Positions 53,308 through 62,299 of a stretch of 64,000 nucleotides of DNA are shown in pieces (positions within the stretch are counted from its first letter, which is position 1; each line of letters opens with the position of its first letter). This DNA is from Streptomyces lacrimifluminis (GTDB lineage: Bacteria; Actinomycetota; Actinomycetes; Streptomycetales; Streptomycetaceae). The notes beneath the pieces were generated by a model. The model saw only the letters and a list, made by a program, of their open reading frames with translations. It made no database searches and was not told the DNA's origin. The stretch covers positions 186,001-250,000 of the forward strand of contig NZ_BMMU01000006.1 in NCBI RefSeq assembly GCF_014646095.1. The letters are read 5' to 3'. Made by a program: the position numbers and the translations under genes.

Positions 53308-55263
53308 TCAGAAGGGGATGATCTTCCACTGCTGGTGGGTCTGCGACGTGTAGGGCTGCTGCTCGACGGCGGCTGCGTCGGCGGTGCTGCCCTCGTCCAC
53401 CGCGAGCGAGAGCCCGCTGTAGCGGTTGATGAGCATGAAGTGCCCGTCACCGGTGGGTGTGACGGCCCAGTGCTGCTGGGGTGCGGCGGCGTCCCCCCAG
53501 ATGCCGGCGGCGCCGCCGTCCGCGCGGGAGAGACCACCGATCTCCAGGAGCTTGCCGCTGCCCACCCCCTTGATCTTGTAGTAGCCGTCGCCGGTCTTGA
53601 TGAAGGTCCACTTCTGGTTCGTCTGGTCGAGCAGGGGCCACTGCTGGATCGGGGTGCCGTCGGTGGTGCGCCTGCCCACCACGTCGGCGGCCTGGCCGCT
53701 GTGCCGGGCGACCAGCCGGTAGACGGTGCCGTCGCCGGGCAGTGCCGTGGACACCAGCGCCGGCTTGACCGACCGGCCGCCGATCCTGAGGCCGCTGACG
53801 TTGGCGTAGCCGCCGCTGGCCGCGTTGACCTGGATCCGTACGAAGCCCACGTTCCGGTTGGGCCACTCGGCCAGCTTGGGCGTGCGGTTGCCGCCGCTCC
53901 AGGTACCGGTGGCGACCTGGGTGAAGTTGACCCCGTCGGTGCTGGTGAGGATGGTGTACGAGGTGATGTCGCCGTCGGTGGAGTTGTTGCGGCTCCACTG
54001 CTTGGGCAGGTACTCCAGGGTGGAGACGTTGCTCCACACACCGCCGAGGTCGATGGTGATGGACTGCGGCAGCGGCGCCGGCAGCCCCCAGGTGGACCAG
54101 CAGGTCTCGTAGCGGACGTCGCTGAGTCCGTCGATGGCGTTGAGCGGACCCTCGCCCGTGTGGAAGCCGGTGGCGTAGGCGTTGACCGGTGTGACGGGGT
54201 GCTCCGCGCGCAGCGGCTGGGCGGGCAGCGGCGGCCTGGAGGTGTTCGGGCTCCACGCCGCGCCGACCTCGGCGAGCCGGTTGACGACGTTGGTGTCCAG
54301 CAGACCGTTGCGGTTGGGCGGGCAGTTGAGGATGAACGAGGTGTACTTCGGCTCCAGGTCGGCCAGGTGCGAGAGGATCGCGGCCTTGCTCATGAGGCTC
54401 TCGGTCGGGGTGGAAGGGTGCCAGAACCAGCCGTTGCTGATGGTCTGCCCCTGCATACCGGCATAGGTGTTGCCCGCAGGCGCCGTGACGCCCAACGGCT
54501 CCTCGAAGAAGATCGCGTCGCTGAGGAAGGGCTCGTACAGGCCGCCGATGTCGAGCGTGACGCAGTCCGGCTGCAACTCCTTCACCAGCGAACGGATCGC
54601 CTGGTAGGAGACGGCCTGCTGCCCCGCCTGCCACGCGTATCCGTCGGTCATGAACATGTCGATGGTGCCGTAGTTGGTGAGCAGCTCGCGGATCTGACCG
54701 AGCATGAAGGTCATGTGCTTGGGCTGGATGGCGTCGGTGATCTGCAGCCCGGACACCTTGTGCCGGCTCTCCCACGCCTCGACGCCGAAGGTGCGGTCCC
54801 AGATCGAGTAGTAGAACCCGACCTTCAGCCCTCTTGAGCGGAAGGAGTCGGCGTACGCCTTCACGACGTCGTGCTTGTAGGCGCTGTTCGCGACGTTCTG
54901 GGTGCCAAAGGCGCTCGGCCACAGGGCGAAGCCGTCGTGGTGTTTGGTGGTCAGGATGCCGTAGCTCATCTTCGCGGCGGCTGCCGCGTCGGCCCACTGC
55001 GCGCAGTTGACACTCGGGGGAGCGAAGCGGGTGGGGCTCTGGTTGGGTTCCGCCCACTCCTCGTTGGTGAACGTGCCCAGGCTGAAGTGGTTGAACATGC
55101 CGAACCGCATGTCGACCATCTTGCTCAGGTTGGTCTGCATGTCCGCGGCGGACGCCTGCGACAGCAGGCCGGAGAAGCCCGGGACGAGCGGCAGCGCGGT
55201 CGCGGCGGTGGCCGCACCCGCCGCGCCGAGAAACATACGGCGATTCATTCCTGATGAGGACAT
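53308..55263 (-). CDS. Secreted GH29 alpha-L-fucosidase with F5/8-type and ricin-type domains
   Basis: 651 residues. A Tat signal (NRRMFLGAAG) leads to a GH29 barrel: RFGMFNHFSLGTFTNEEW, GILTTKHHDGFALWPS, GFYYSIWDR and the nucleophile Asp candidate in IDMFMTDGYAW. A discoidin-like CBM32 domain follows (SITIDLGGVWSNVSTLEYLP, VRIQVNAASGG), then a ricin-type trefoil (YRLVARHSGQAADVV, QQWPLLDQTNQKW, HQQWKII). AGGAG precedes the ATG. Similar in plan to the fucosidase at 57404, but sequence-divergent. Confidence 0.9.
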   Translation of the reverse strand: MSSSGMNRRMFLGAAGAATAATALPLVPGFSGLLSQASAADMQTNLSKMVDMRFGMFNHFSLGTFTNEEWAEPNQSPTRFAPPSVNCAQWADAAAAAKMSYGILTTKHHDGFALWPSAFGTQNVANSAYKHDVVKAYADSFRSRGLKVGFYYSIWDRTFGVEAWESRHKVSGLQITDAIQPKHMTFMLGQIRELLTNYGTIDMFMTDGYAWQAGQQAVSYQAIRSLVKELQPDCVTLDIGGLYEPFLSDAIFFEEPLGVTAPAGNTYAGMQGQTISNGWFWHPSTPTESLMSKAAILSHLADLEPKYTSFILNCPPNRNGLLDTNVVNRLAEVGAAWSPNTSRPPLPAQPLRAEHPVTPVNAYATGFHTGEGPLNAIDGLSDVRYETCWSTWGLPAPLPQSITIDLGGVWSNVSTLEYLPKQWSRNNSTDGDITSYTILTSTDGVNFTQVATGTWSGGNRTPKLAEWPNRNVGFVRIQVNAASGGYANVSGLRIGGRSVKPALVSTALPGDGTVYRLVARHSGQAADVVGRRTTDGTPIQQWPLLDQTNQKWTFIKTGDGYYKIKGVGSGKLLEIGGLSRADGGAAGIWGDAAAPQQHWAVTPTGDGHFMLINRYSGLSLAVDEGSTADAAAVEQQPYTSQTHQQWKIIPF

Positions 55264-55437
55264 GGCCCACTCCTGTCGATCGATGGCGCTGGTTGCGGGT
55301 GACGGCGTGCGGGGACGGTTGGCGGCGGCCTGGCTGTCGCCGGCTGTAGGGGTGCACCCGCCCGAGGGCGGGGTGCGGCCCGGGTGCGGATCAGATGGGT
55401 CGGGGCGTGAACCCTCTGAGATGTTTCCGGTGCATCA

Positions 55438-55482
55438 ACATCGGATGTATTAACGAGCACTGGCCGATGGTCTGTCTAGGGT
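55438..55482 (+). promoter_or_regulatory. Promoter module P1: ACATCGGATGTATTAA - 18 bp - CTGTCTAGGGT
   Basis: A palindrome ACATC-G-GATGT (55438-55448) with right flank ATTAA, then after 18 bp CTGTC-TAGGGT, where TAGGGT (55477-55482) is a Streptomyces-like -10. CGAAA follows. A homologous module in the opposite orientation lies at 57221-57273. P1 points right, to the vestigial frame at 55578, while the intact fucosidase is divergent on its left. Confidence 0.65.
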
Positions 55483-55577
55483 TGCGGACGAAATTGCCAG
55501 ATCAGTACCGTGGTTGCCGTCGGCTGCCGTGTTCGGCCTACCGAACCGACTGCTCCAATACATAGGAGGTATTCACC

Positions 55578-55664
55578 ATGACCGTCGTCCGCGCCGGGAC
55601 GGTCGTCACGCCGCGCGCCGTTGGAACCTCTGGTTGGCGCCGGTGCCGCAGGTCCACTGGATGA
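55578..55664 (+). pseudogene. Vestigial start of a lost gene
   Basis: An excellent ribosome site (AGGAGG, 8 bases before ATG) opens a frame of 28 codons (MTVVRAGTVVTPRAVG ...) that runs head-on into the end of the GH43 galactanase gene and stops. It lies ~90 bp downstream of promoter module P1. Too short to be a usual protein and not recognised; best read as the surviving 5' end of a deleted gene. A genuine leader peptide is a less likely alternative. Confidence 0.4.
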
Positions 55665-57045
55665 GGCGTGCGCCGTTGACGGTGGAAGCGTCCGCCACGT
55701 CGAGGCACTTGCCGCTGTGCCGGGCAACCAGGCGGTGGTAGCCGTCTCCCTGGTCCTGGAGCCGCCACTGCTGATTCGTGCCGGTGGTGCAGCGGTACTG
55801 GTTCACGAAGGCGCCGTCGGCCGGGGAGCCGTTCGCGACGTCCAGGCACTTGCCGCTGTGCTGGGCGAGGATCTGGACGTACCCGTTGCCGGCGTCCTTG
55901 AGCCGCCACTGCTGGTTGAGGCCGCCGCCGCAGGTGTACTGGAGGGTGACCGCACTGTCGGCGCCGGAGTTGTCCGCCACGTCGAGGCACTTGCCGCTGT
56001 GCCGGGCCACCAGGTTGTGGTACGGGCCACCGCCCGTGCCGGTGACCGTGCCGGCCTCGGTGTCGATGACGGTCTGCGGGTACCACGGCATGGTCATGGT
56101 GGTCCGGGTGGGGAAGGCCAGCGGAAGCCAGACGTACTGCGAGTCGTTCACCGTGCCGCCCATGGAGTTGCCCCAGCGGTCGCCCAGGTAGAGGTACGAG
56201 GTGCCCGAGGTGCCCTGGACGGGCAGTACGAACGTGGTCTGGGAGCCGTAGCCGGTGTCGTCACCGACGTCGCTCATGGCGGTCCAGGGCCCGGCGATGC
56301 TGGTGGCGGTGGCGTACCTCTGCTGGTTGGGCTTCCAGCCGCTGTTGCCGGAGGTGAGCATGAAGTAGACGCCGCCCCGCTTGAACAGTGCCGGAGCCTC
56401 ACGGAAGGTACCGGCCCAGGGGTTGGCGGTCAGGCTCTCGTAGGCCGTGTAGTCGGGGGTGAGCCGCCAGATCTGCAGGTCGGCGTTGCCGGCGGCGGAG
56501 GTGATCTGGTAGGCGGTGCCGTCGTCGTCCCTGAACAGGGTCATGTCGCGGGACGTGGTGCCGGTCGGGGGCCGGAAGCCGCCCTGCCAGGTGTAGTCGC
56601 CGTCGACGGTGTCGGAGACGGCGACGGCCGCGCGGGCCTGGGTGTAGTCGGTGCCGTTCTCCTTGTGCATCCACATCACGAACTTGCCGGTGGTGGCGTT
56701 GTGGATGACCTTGGGCCGCTCGATGTTGGCGACCGCCAGCTCGGGGGCGCTGTCCTGGGTCAGGACGTCGTTCCTGAACTCCCAGGTCTTCAGGTCGGTC
56801 GAGCGGTAGGCGGAGACTGCCTTGAAGGTGTTGTCGGCGTTGCGGTTCTCGCCGAACCAGTAGTAGTACGAGCCGACTTCGATCACCCCGCCGCCGTGGG
56901 CGTGGACGACGGCGCCGGTGGTGTCGGTGAACTGGGTGGCGTTGGTGACGACGACCGTGGATGCCTGGGCGGGTGAGCCGGTGGCGAGCAGGGCGGCCAC
57001 GCTCAGGAGGGCGGTCAACACGCAGGTGAGGGCACGTCGGAGCAT
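55606..57045 (-). CDS. Secreted GH43_24-like exo-beta-1,3-galactanase with ricin-type lectin
   Basis: 479 residues with a Sec signal (ALTCVLTALLSVAALLATGSPAQA). The propeller opens with the hallmark VVHAHGGGVIEVGSYYYWFGENRN of GH43 subfamily 24 galactan 1,3-beta-galactosidases. NIERPKVIHNATTGKFVMWMH, SRDMTLFRDDDGTAYQI and FREAPALFKRGGVYF (acid Glu) follow. The last ~130 residues form a three-repeat ricin trefoil (LVARHSGKCLDVADN twice, ILAQHSGKCLDVANG; QQWRL). It would shorten the beta-1,3-galactan backbone of arabinogalactan. Confidence 0.9.
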   Translation of the reverse strand: MLRRALTCVLTALLSVAALLATGSPAQASTVVVTNATQFTDTTGAVVHAHGGGVIEVGSYYYWFGENRNADNTFKAVSAYRSTDLKTWEFRNDVLTQDSAPELAVANIERPKVIHNATTGKFVMWMHKENGTDYTQARAAVAVSDTVDGDYTWQGGFRPPTGTTSRDMTLFRDDDGTAYQITSAAGNADLQIWRLTPDYTAYESLTANPWAGTFREAPALFKRGGVYFMLTSGNSGWKPNQQRYATATSIAGPWTAMSDVGDDTGYGSQTTFVLPVQGTSGTSYLYLGDRWGNSMGGTVNDSQYVWLPLAFPTRTTMTMPWYPQTVIDTEAGTVTGTGGGPYHNLVARHSGKCLDVADNSGADSAVTLQYTCGGGLNQQWRLKDAGNGYVQILAQHSGKCLDVANGSPADGAFVNQYRCTTGTNQQWRLQDQGDGYHRLVARHSGKCLDVADASTVNGARLIQWTCGTGANQRFQRRAA

Positions 57046-57150
57046 CTGGGTTCACCTCGATGAGGCTTGTGATTTGTTTGGTTGTGTGCGACTCCGTTGA
57101 GGGACGGTAGGGGGGAACTGAGGCTTCGTCAACGCTTCGATCCCGATCAC

Positions 57151-57164
57151 ACATCCCATGTATT
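57151..57164. promoter_or_regulatory. Imperfect third copy of the ACATC-type palindrome
   Basis: ACATCCCATGTATT: the palindrome differs by one base from ACATC-N-GATGT but retains the ATT flank. It lies between the galactanase start and module P2, so a repressor could bridge the two. Confidence 0.35.
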
Positions 57165-57220
57165 CGAGAGTATCCTTCCTCTCTGGTGCGACGTCCTGCG
57201 TGATTTGTGTGAACTTTCGA

Positions 57221-57279
57221 CCTACCCCTAGACAGGCAAGGCCCGTTGTTGATTAATACATCCGATGTCACCTAGGTGA
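57221..57279 (-). promoter_or_regulatory. Promoter module P2 of the galactanase, homologous to P1
   Basis: On the minus strand: ACATCGGATGTATTAA, 17 bp, CTGTCTAGGGG, then CGAAA, the same order and spacing as P1. Directly beside the palindrome (57258-57268) is a second perfect one, TCACCT-AGGTGA (57268-57279). The module points at the galactanase and also sits ~135 bp before the divergent fucosidase. Confidence 0.65.
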
Positions 57280-57403
57280 AACACGCACTTCTGTGCGGCT
57301 CCCCTGTGTCTCACCGTCTCTGCGGTGACCGATCCGATCTGTTCGGCCCCGACGCTGAACCGCAGCACCTGTGTGCGGTCTTGTGGACAGTCAGGAGAAA
57401 GCC

Positions 57404-59746
57404 TTGTCACAGTCGGTCACTCGACGAAGAGTGCTGGCCGGAATGGCGGCCATGACGGTCGCCGCCGCCGTCACCCCGACACTGGCGGTACCCGCCCGTG
57501 CTGCCGCCGCCGGTGAGCCGTTGCCGCTCCCGCCGCTGCGGATCCCCCGGCCCGACCTGGGCGTCGAGCAGCAGTCCAACGAGAAGATCCAGTGGTTGCA
57601 GGACGCCAAGCTCGGGATGTTCATCCACTGGGGTGTCTACTCCGGCCCGGCCAAGGGCGAGTGGTACATGGAGAACGCCGCCGTCACCCCGGAGAACTAC
57701 CGGAAGTACGTCACCGACGCCACCGGCGAGCAGTTCACCGCCAGCGCCTACGACCCGGCCGCCTGGGCCCGGTTGGCCAAGGACATGGGTGCGAAGTACA
57801 TGGTGCTCACGGCCCGCCACCACGACGGCTTCGCGCTGTGGCCGTCCACCCACCCCAACGCCTGGCACGCCGGACAGGCCCCGCTCCAGAAGGACTTCAT
57901 CGGCCAGTACGTCACCGCCGTACGCGATGCCGGGCTGAAGGTGGGCCTGTACATCTCGCCACTGAGCTGGCGCTACCCGGGCTACTACGACGTCAACGGC
58001 ACCAACTGCCTGACCAACAAGTGGGGTTACACCACGGATCCCGCGCACAAGGAGAACGCGCGGATCATGAAGAACGAGCTGTACCAGCAGGTCAGGGAGC
58101 TGGTCACCCAGTACGGCAAGATCGACGACCTGTGGTGGGACGGCGGCTGGCTCGGCCAGCAGGGCTCGGACGCGTCCGCCGCGTTCTTCTGGGAGCCCGG
58201 CAGGTTCCGCGACCCGGCGAACGAGTGGCCGGTGGACTCCGCGTACAGCGAGACCGATCCCGCCACCGGCAGGCCGCTGGGCCTGACCGGGCTGGTGCGC
58301 AAGCATCAGCCGGACATCGTCACCACCCTGCGCTCGGGCTGGATCGGCGACTTCACCAGCGAGGAGGGACCCTCCGTGCCCTCCGGCGCCATCCGCACCG
58401 CACGCGTCGCCGAGAAGTGCTTCACCATCGGCGGCGCCTGGGGCTACAAGGCCGGCGCGAGCGTGATGGGCTTCGGCACGGCCATGAACATCCTGGTCAA
58501 CGCCTGGGTGCGGAACATGACCTGCCTGGTCAACGTCGGCCCGGACCGCACCGGAGCCGTGCCCACCGCCCAGGCGGACCTGGTGCGCAGGATCGGTTCC
58601 TTCATGACCACCTGCGGCGAGGCCGTCTACGGCACCACCGGCGGCCCCTGGCAGCCTCTCGACGGCAAGTACGGCTACACCTGCAAAGGCAGCACCTTCT
58701 ACCTCCATCTGCTGCCCGGTTACAGCGGCACCTCCTTCACCACCCCCTCGATCGGGGACGCCCAGGTCACCCGGGTCCACGACGTGGCCTCGGGCACCGA
58801 CCTGCCGTACTCCGTCGGCGCGGACGGCAGGGTGACGGTCACCGGGATCAACCGGACCCGGATCCCCGAGGACAGCGTGGTCGGCGTGACCCTGGACCGG
58901 ACCGTGCAGCCGGCCGACATCGCCGCGGGCAGGGCAGCCACGGCAAACAGCGAGGAGACGCCCAAGGGCAACACCGCGGCCAAGGCCGTCGACGGCTCCA
59001 CCGCCACCCGCTGGTGCGCCGACAACGGCAACACCGGGAACTGGCTCAAGGTCGACCTGGGAGCGGCCAGGTCCCTCACCGGCGCCCGTATCGCCTGGGA
59101 GCTGGACGCGACCAACTACCGTTACCGGATCGAGGGTTCCACCGACAACGCCACCTGGACCACCCTCGTCGATCGCACCGGCACCACCAGTACCAGCCAG
59201 GTGCAGACCCTCGTGCTCGGCGCCCAGGCCCGCTACGTACGGGTGACGGTCACCGGACTGCCCGCCGGGGTATGGGCGTCCATCCGCAACCTGGAGATCT
59301 ACGACCGGCCCTTCACCGCGGACCTGGGCACCTTCCGGCTGGTGAACCGCAAGAGCGGCAAGGTCTTGGACGTCAGCGACGCCTCCGGCGCCGACGGTGC
59401 CGCCATCATCCAGTGGCCCTCGACCGGCGGTACCAACCAGCAGTGGAAGCTGCTGCCGAACACCGACGGCTCCTACCGTCTGGTCAACGTCCGCAGCGGC
59501 AGACTCCTGGAGAGCCCGGACAACTCCCTCAAGGGCGCGGCGCTGGCCCAGTCGACCGAGGACGGCGGCGACAACCAGTGGTGGAACCTGGTCCCCTCCC
59601 AGGCCGGCGGCTACCACCGGCTCGTCAACGTGCGTAACGGGTGGTGCGCCGACGTCAAGGACGCCGCCACCACGGACGGCGTCAAGGTCATCCAATGGCC
59701 CACCACCGACGGGTCCAACCAGGACTGGCAGCTCATCGCCCTGTGA
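57404..59746 (+). CDS. Secreted GH29 alpha-L-fucosidase with CBM32 and ricin-type domains
   Basis: 780 residues with a TTG start fixed by AGGAGA 6 bases upstream. A Tat signal (TRRRVLAGMAAM) precedes the GH29 barrel: AKLGMFIHWGVYSGPAKGEWYM, YMVLTARHHDGFALWPS, GLYISPLSWRYP and the nucleophile candidate Asp of IDDLWWDGGW. A CBM32-type domain (GNTAAKAVDGSTATRWCAD, WLKVDLGAARSLTGARI) and a ricin trefoil (QQWKLLPNTDGSYRLVN, NQDWQLI) follow. A long hairpin follows the stop, and the GH43 gene begins ~135 bp on. Confidence 0.92.
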   Translation: MSQSVTRRRVLAGMAAMTVAAAVTPTLAVPARAAAAGEPLPLPPLRIPRPDLGVEQQSNEKIQWLQDAKLGMFIHWGVYSGPAKGEWYMENAAVTPENYRKYVTDATGEQFTASAYDPAAWARLAKDMGAKYMVLTARHHDGFALWPSTHPNAWHAGQAPLQKDFIGQYVTAVRDAGLKVGLYISPLSWRYPGYYDVNGTNCLTNKWGYTTDPAHKENARIMKNELYQQVRELVTQYGKIDDLWWDGGWLGQQGSDASAAFFWEPGRFRDPANEWPVDSAYSETDPATGRPLGLTGLVRKHQPDIVTTLRSGWIGDFTSEEGPSVPSGAIRTARVAEKCFTIGGAWGYKAGASVMGFGTAMNILVNAWVRNMTCLVNVGPDRTGAVPTAQADLVRRIGSFMTTCGEAVYGTTGGPWQPLDGKYGYTCKGSTFYLHLLPGYSGTSFTTPSIGDAQVTRVHDVASGTDLPYSVGADGRVTVTGINRTRIPEDSVVGVTLDRTVQPADIAAGRAATANSEETPKGNTAAKAVDGSTATRWCADNGNTGNWLKVDLGAARSLTGARIAWELDATNYRYRIEGSTDNATWTTLVDRTGTTSTSQVQTLVLGAQARYVRVTVTGLPAGVWASIRNLEIYDRPFTADLGTFRLVNRKSGKVLDVSDASGADGAAIIQWPSTGGTNQQWKLLPNTDGSYRLVNVRSGRLLESPDNSLKGAALAQSTEDGGDNQWWNLVPSQAGGYHRLVNVRNGWCADVKDAATTDGVKVIQWPTTDGSNQDWQLIAL

Positions 59747-59754
59747 CGGTGTGC

Positions 59755-59810
59755 CGGTCGGTGGGGCCGCGCCGCCGTGCCGTGGAACCGCGGCGCGGCC
59801 CCACCGACCG
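59755..59810 (+). terminator. Long hairpin between the fucosidase and GH43 genes
   Basis: A 21-bp perfect stem (left arm begins CGGTCGGTGGGG, right arm ends CCCCACCGACCG) with a 14-base loop. It should end the fucosidase transcript, although partial read-through into the GH43 gene is possible. Confidence 0.82.
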
Positions 59811-59881
59811 ACGACCGCTCGCCCCACCCCGGTGCGTTCTCGCCTCGGCATCGAAGTCTTCTACAGGGATGTGAACCCATC

Positions 59882-62197
59882 ATGCGCAGCGTGAGACCTC
59901 GCGACCGCCGGAGATTCCGGCCGGTCGCTCTGGTCGCAGTGGCCGTCGCCTCGCTCCTGGCGGGTGTCGTCGGCCCGGCGGCCCCCGCCCGGGCGGCGGA
60001 GATCACCGACGGCCTGGCTCTCTGGTACAAACTCGACGCCGCCTCGGGCACCGTGGCGGTGGACGCCTCGGGCCACGGCAGGGACGGCACCGTCAACGGC
60101 ACCGCGAGCTGGTCGGGTGCCGGGGAAGGGCTCTCGTTCGACGGATCGAGCACCTACATCAAGGTGCCGGACAACGTCATGAGCGGTATGAACGCGATCA
60201 CCGTCTCGATGGACGTGCGGATCGACGCCACCCAGACCACGCCGTACTTCCTCTACGGCTTCGGCAACACCGCCAACGGCAGTGGCAACGGGTACCTGTT
60301 CAGCACCGGCGACCCGTTGCGGACCGGCATCGCTTCCGGGAACTGGACCACCGAGCAGAACACCCGGACCTCCGCCGCGCTGCGGCGCTCGGTCTGGAAA
60401 CACGTCGCCTACACGCAGACCGGCGACACGGCCGTCCTCTACCAGGACGGCGTGGAGGTGGCCCGCAACACGTCGGTCACCCTCACCCCGGGCGCCATCG
60501 GGTCCGGCCTCACCACGGCCAACCACATCGGCAGGTCCCTCTACGCCGGCGACAAACTCTTCAAGGGCAGGATGCGCGACTTCCGCGTCCACGACCGCGC
60601 GCTGACTCCCGGCGAGGTCGTCCGGCTCAGCGGGAACACCACGGCCATCACCACGGCCACCCACCCCGCGCTGAAGACCGTCGCCATCGTCGACGACGCC
60701 CACAGCAAGATCACCCTCCCCTTGGCCGAGGGCACCGAACTCACCGCGCTCGCGCCGCAGTTCACCCTCGTCAGCGGCGCGTCCATCAGCCCGGCCTCCG
60801 GCACCCCGCGCGACTTCACCGAGCCGCTCACGTACGAGGTGACCGGCTCCGACGGCCAGAAGCGCACCTGGAGGGTCGAGGCACTGATCATGAACAGCCC
60901 GGTCCTGCCGGGGCTCACCGCCGACCCGAACATCGTCCGGTTCGGCGACACCTACTACGTCTACCCGACCACCGACGGCTTCGCGGGCTGGAGCGGCACG
61001 AAGTTCAAGGCGTACTCCTCCAAGGACCTGGTCCACTGGCAGGACCACGGCGTCATCCTCGATCTCGGACCCGACGTCAGCTGGGCCGACACCCGGGCCT
61101 GGGCCCCGACGGCGGCCGAGAGGAACGGGAAGTACTACCTCTACTACTCCGCCGACACCCACATCGGTGTCGCGGTCTCCGACTCGCCCACCGGCCCGTT
61201 CAAGGACCCGCTCGGCAAGCCCCTGATCGCCCGAGGCGCCTACACCGGCCAGATGATCGACCCGGCGGTCTTCACCGACGACGACGGGAAGCAGTACCTC
61301 TACTGGGGCAACGGCCGGGCGTACGTGGTTCCTCTGCACGACGGCATGGTCTCCTTCGACGCCTCCAAGGTCACCGACATCACCCCCAGCGGCTACACCG
61401 AGGGCACCTTCGTCATCAAGCGCGAGGGCACCTACTACTTCATGTGGTCTGAGGGAGACACCCGGGACGAGAACTACCGGGTCGCCTACGCCACCGGCTC
61501 ATCGCCCACCGGTCCCTGGACCAACCGGGGTGTGCTCCTGGAGAAGGACCTCGCCCTCGGTATCAAGGGCCCCGGCCACCACTCCGTGGTGCGGGTGCCG
61601 GGCACCGGCGACTGGTACATCGCCTACCACCGCTTCGCCATCCCCGGCGGTGACGGCACCCACCGCGAAACCACCATCGACAAGCTGGAGTTCGACTCAG
61701 GCGGCCTGCTCAAGAAGGTCGTCCCCACCCTGAGCAGCGTCGACCCGCTCCCCACCCTGCCGACGCACACCACCCGCTCGCTCCGGTCGGTCAACTTCCC
61801 CGGCCGCTACGCCGCCGTCCGCCCCGACAGCCTCGGCCACCTCGACCCGGTGACCTCCGCCAGCACCACGGCGGTCAAGCAGAGCGCCACCCTCACCGTC
61901 GTCCCCGGCCTGGCCGACGCCACCTGCTACTCGTTCCGCGACTCGTCCGGCCGCTACCTGCGCCACAAGGACTACCGGGTCCGCTTCGACGCGAGCAACG
62001 GTTCGACGACCTTCGACAGGGACGCCACCTACTGCGCCCGGGCCGGTTCGGCCGCCGGCTCGGTCAGCCTGGAGTCGTACAACTACCCCGGCCGCTACCT
62101 CCGCCACTACAGCTACGAGCTGCGCATCGACCCCTACCAGGACAATGCCACCTTCCGCGCCGACAGTTCCTTCAGGGCGGTCGCTCCCTGGACCTGA
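59882..62197 (+). CDS. Secreted LamG-GH43-AbfB glycoside hydrolase
   Basis: 771 residues. A Sec signal (PVALVAVAVASLLAGVVGPAAPARA) is followed by a LamG/concanavalin-like domain (LALWYKLDAASGTVAVDASGHGRDGTVNG, ~residues 42-255). A short Ig-like linker comes next, then a GH43 propeller (GLTADPNIVRFGDTYYVYPTTDG, WAPTAAERNGKYYLYYSAD, MIDPAVFTDDDGKQYLYWGNG, YTEGTFVIKREGTYYFMWSEGD). It ends in an AbfB domain (VNFPGRYAAVR, YLRHKDYRVRFDASN, YNYPGRYLRHYSYELRID). Likely acts on arabinose side chains. The ATG is chosen from the signal peptide position. Confidence 0.9.
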   Translation: MRSVRPRDRRRFRPVALVAVAVASLLAGVVGPAAPARAAEITDGLALWYKLDAASGTVAVDASGHGRDGTVNGTASWSGAGEGLSFDGSSTYIKVPDNVMSGMNAITVSMDVRIDATQTTPYFLYGFGNTANGSGNGYLFSTGDPLRTGIASGNWTTEQNTRTSAALRRSVWKHVAYTQTGDTAVLYQDGVEVARNTSVTLTPGAIGSGLTTANHIGRSLYAGDKLFKGRMRDFRVHDRALTPGEVVRLSGNTTAITTATHPALKTVAIVDDAHSKITLPLAEGTELTALAPQFTLVSGASISPASGTPRDFTEPLTYEVTGSDGQKRTWRVEALIMNSPVLPGLTADPNIVRFGDTYYVYPTTDGFAGWSGTKFKAYSSKDLVHWQDHGVILDLGPDVSWADTRAWAPTAAERNGKYYLYYSADTHIGVAVSDSPTGPFKDPLGKPLIARGAYTGQMIDPAVFTDDDGKQYLYWGNGRAYVVPLHDGMVSFDASKVTDITPSGYTEGTFVIKREGTYYFMWSEGDTRDENYRVAYATGSSPTGPWTNRGVLLEKDLALGIKGPGHHSVVRVPGTGDWYIAYHRFAIPGGDGTHRETTIDKLEFDSGGLLKKVVPTLSSVDPLPTLPTHTTRSLRSVNFPGRYAAVRPDSLGHLDPVTSASTTAVKQSATLTVVPGLADATCYSFRDSSGRYLRHKDYRVRFDASNGSTTFDRDATYCARAGSAAGSVSLESYNYPGRYLRHYSYELRIDPYQDNATFRADSSFRAVAPWT

Positions 62198-62255
62198 TCA
62201 CCTTCCCCCTCAAAACGCCGGGACTGCCTGCCGCAGGGGGAACGCAAGCCGGGCG

Positions 62256-62281
62256 GACGGGGCGGAGATCTCCGCCCCGTC
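62256..62281. terminator. Bidirectional terminator, 26-nt perfect palindrome
   Basis: GACGGGGCGGAGA / TCTCCGCCCCGTC, with no loop in linear form. It lies between the convergent GH43 and hemerythrin genes. Confidence 0.8.
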
Positions 62282-62299
62282 TCGCAGGTGCCCCTGTGT

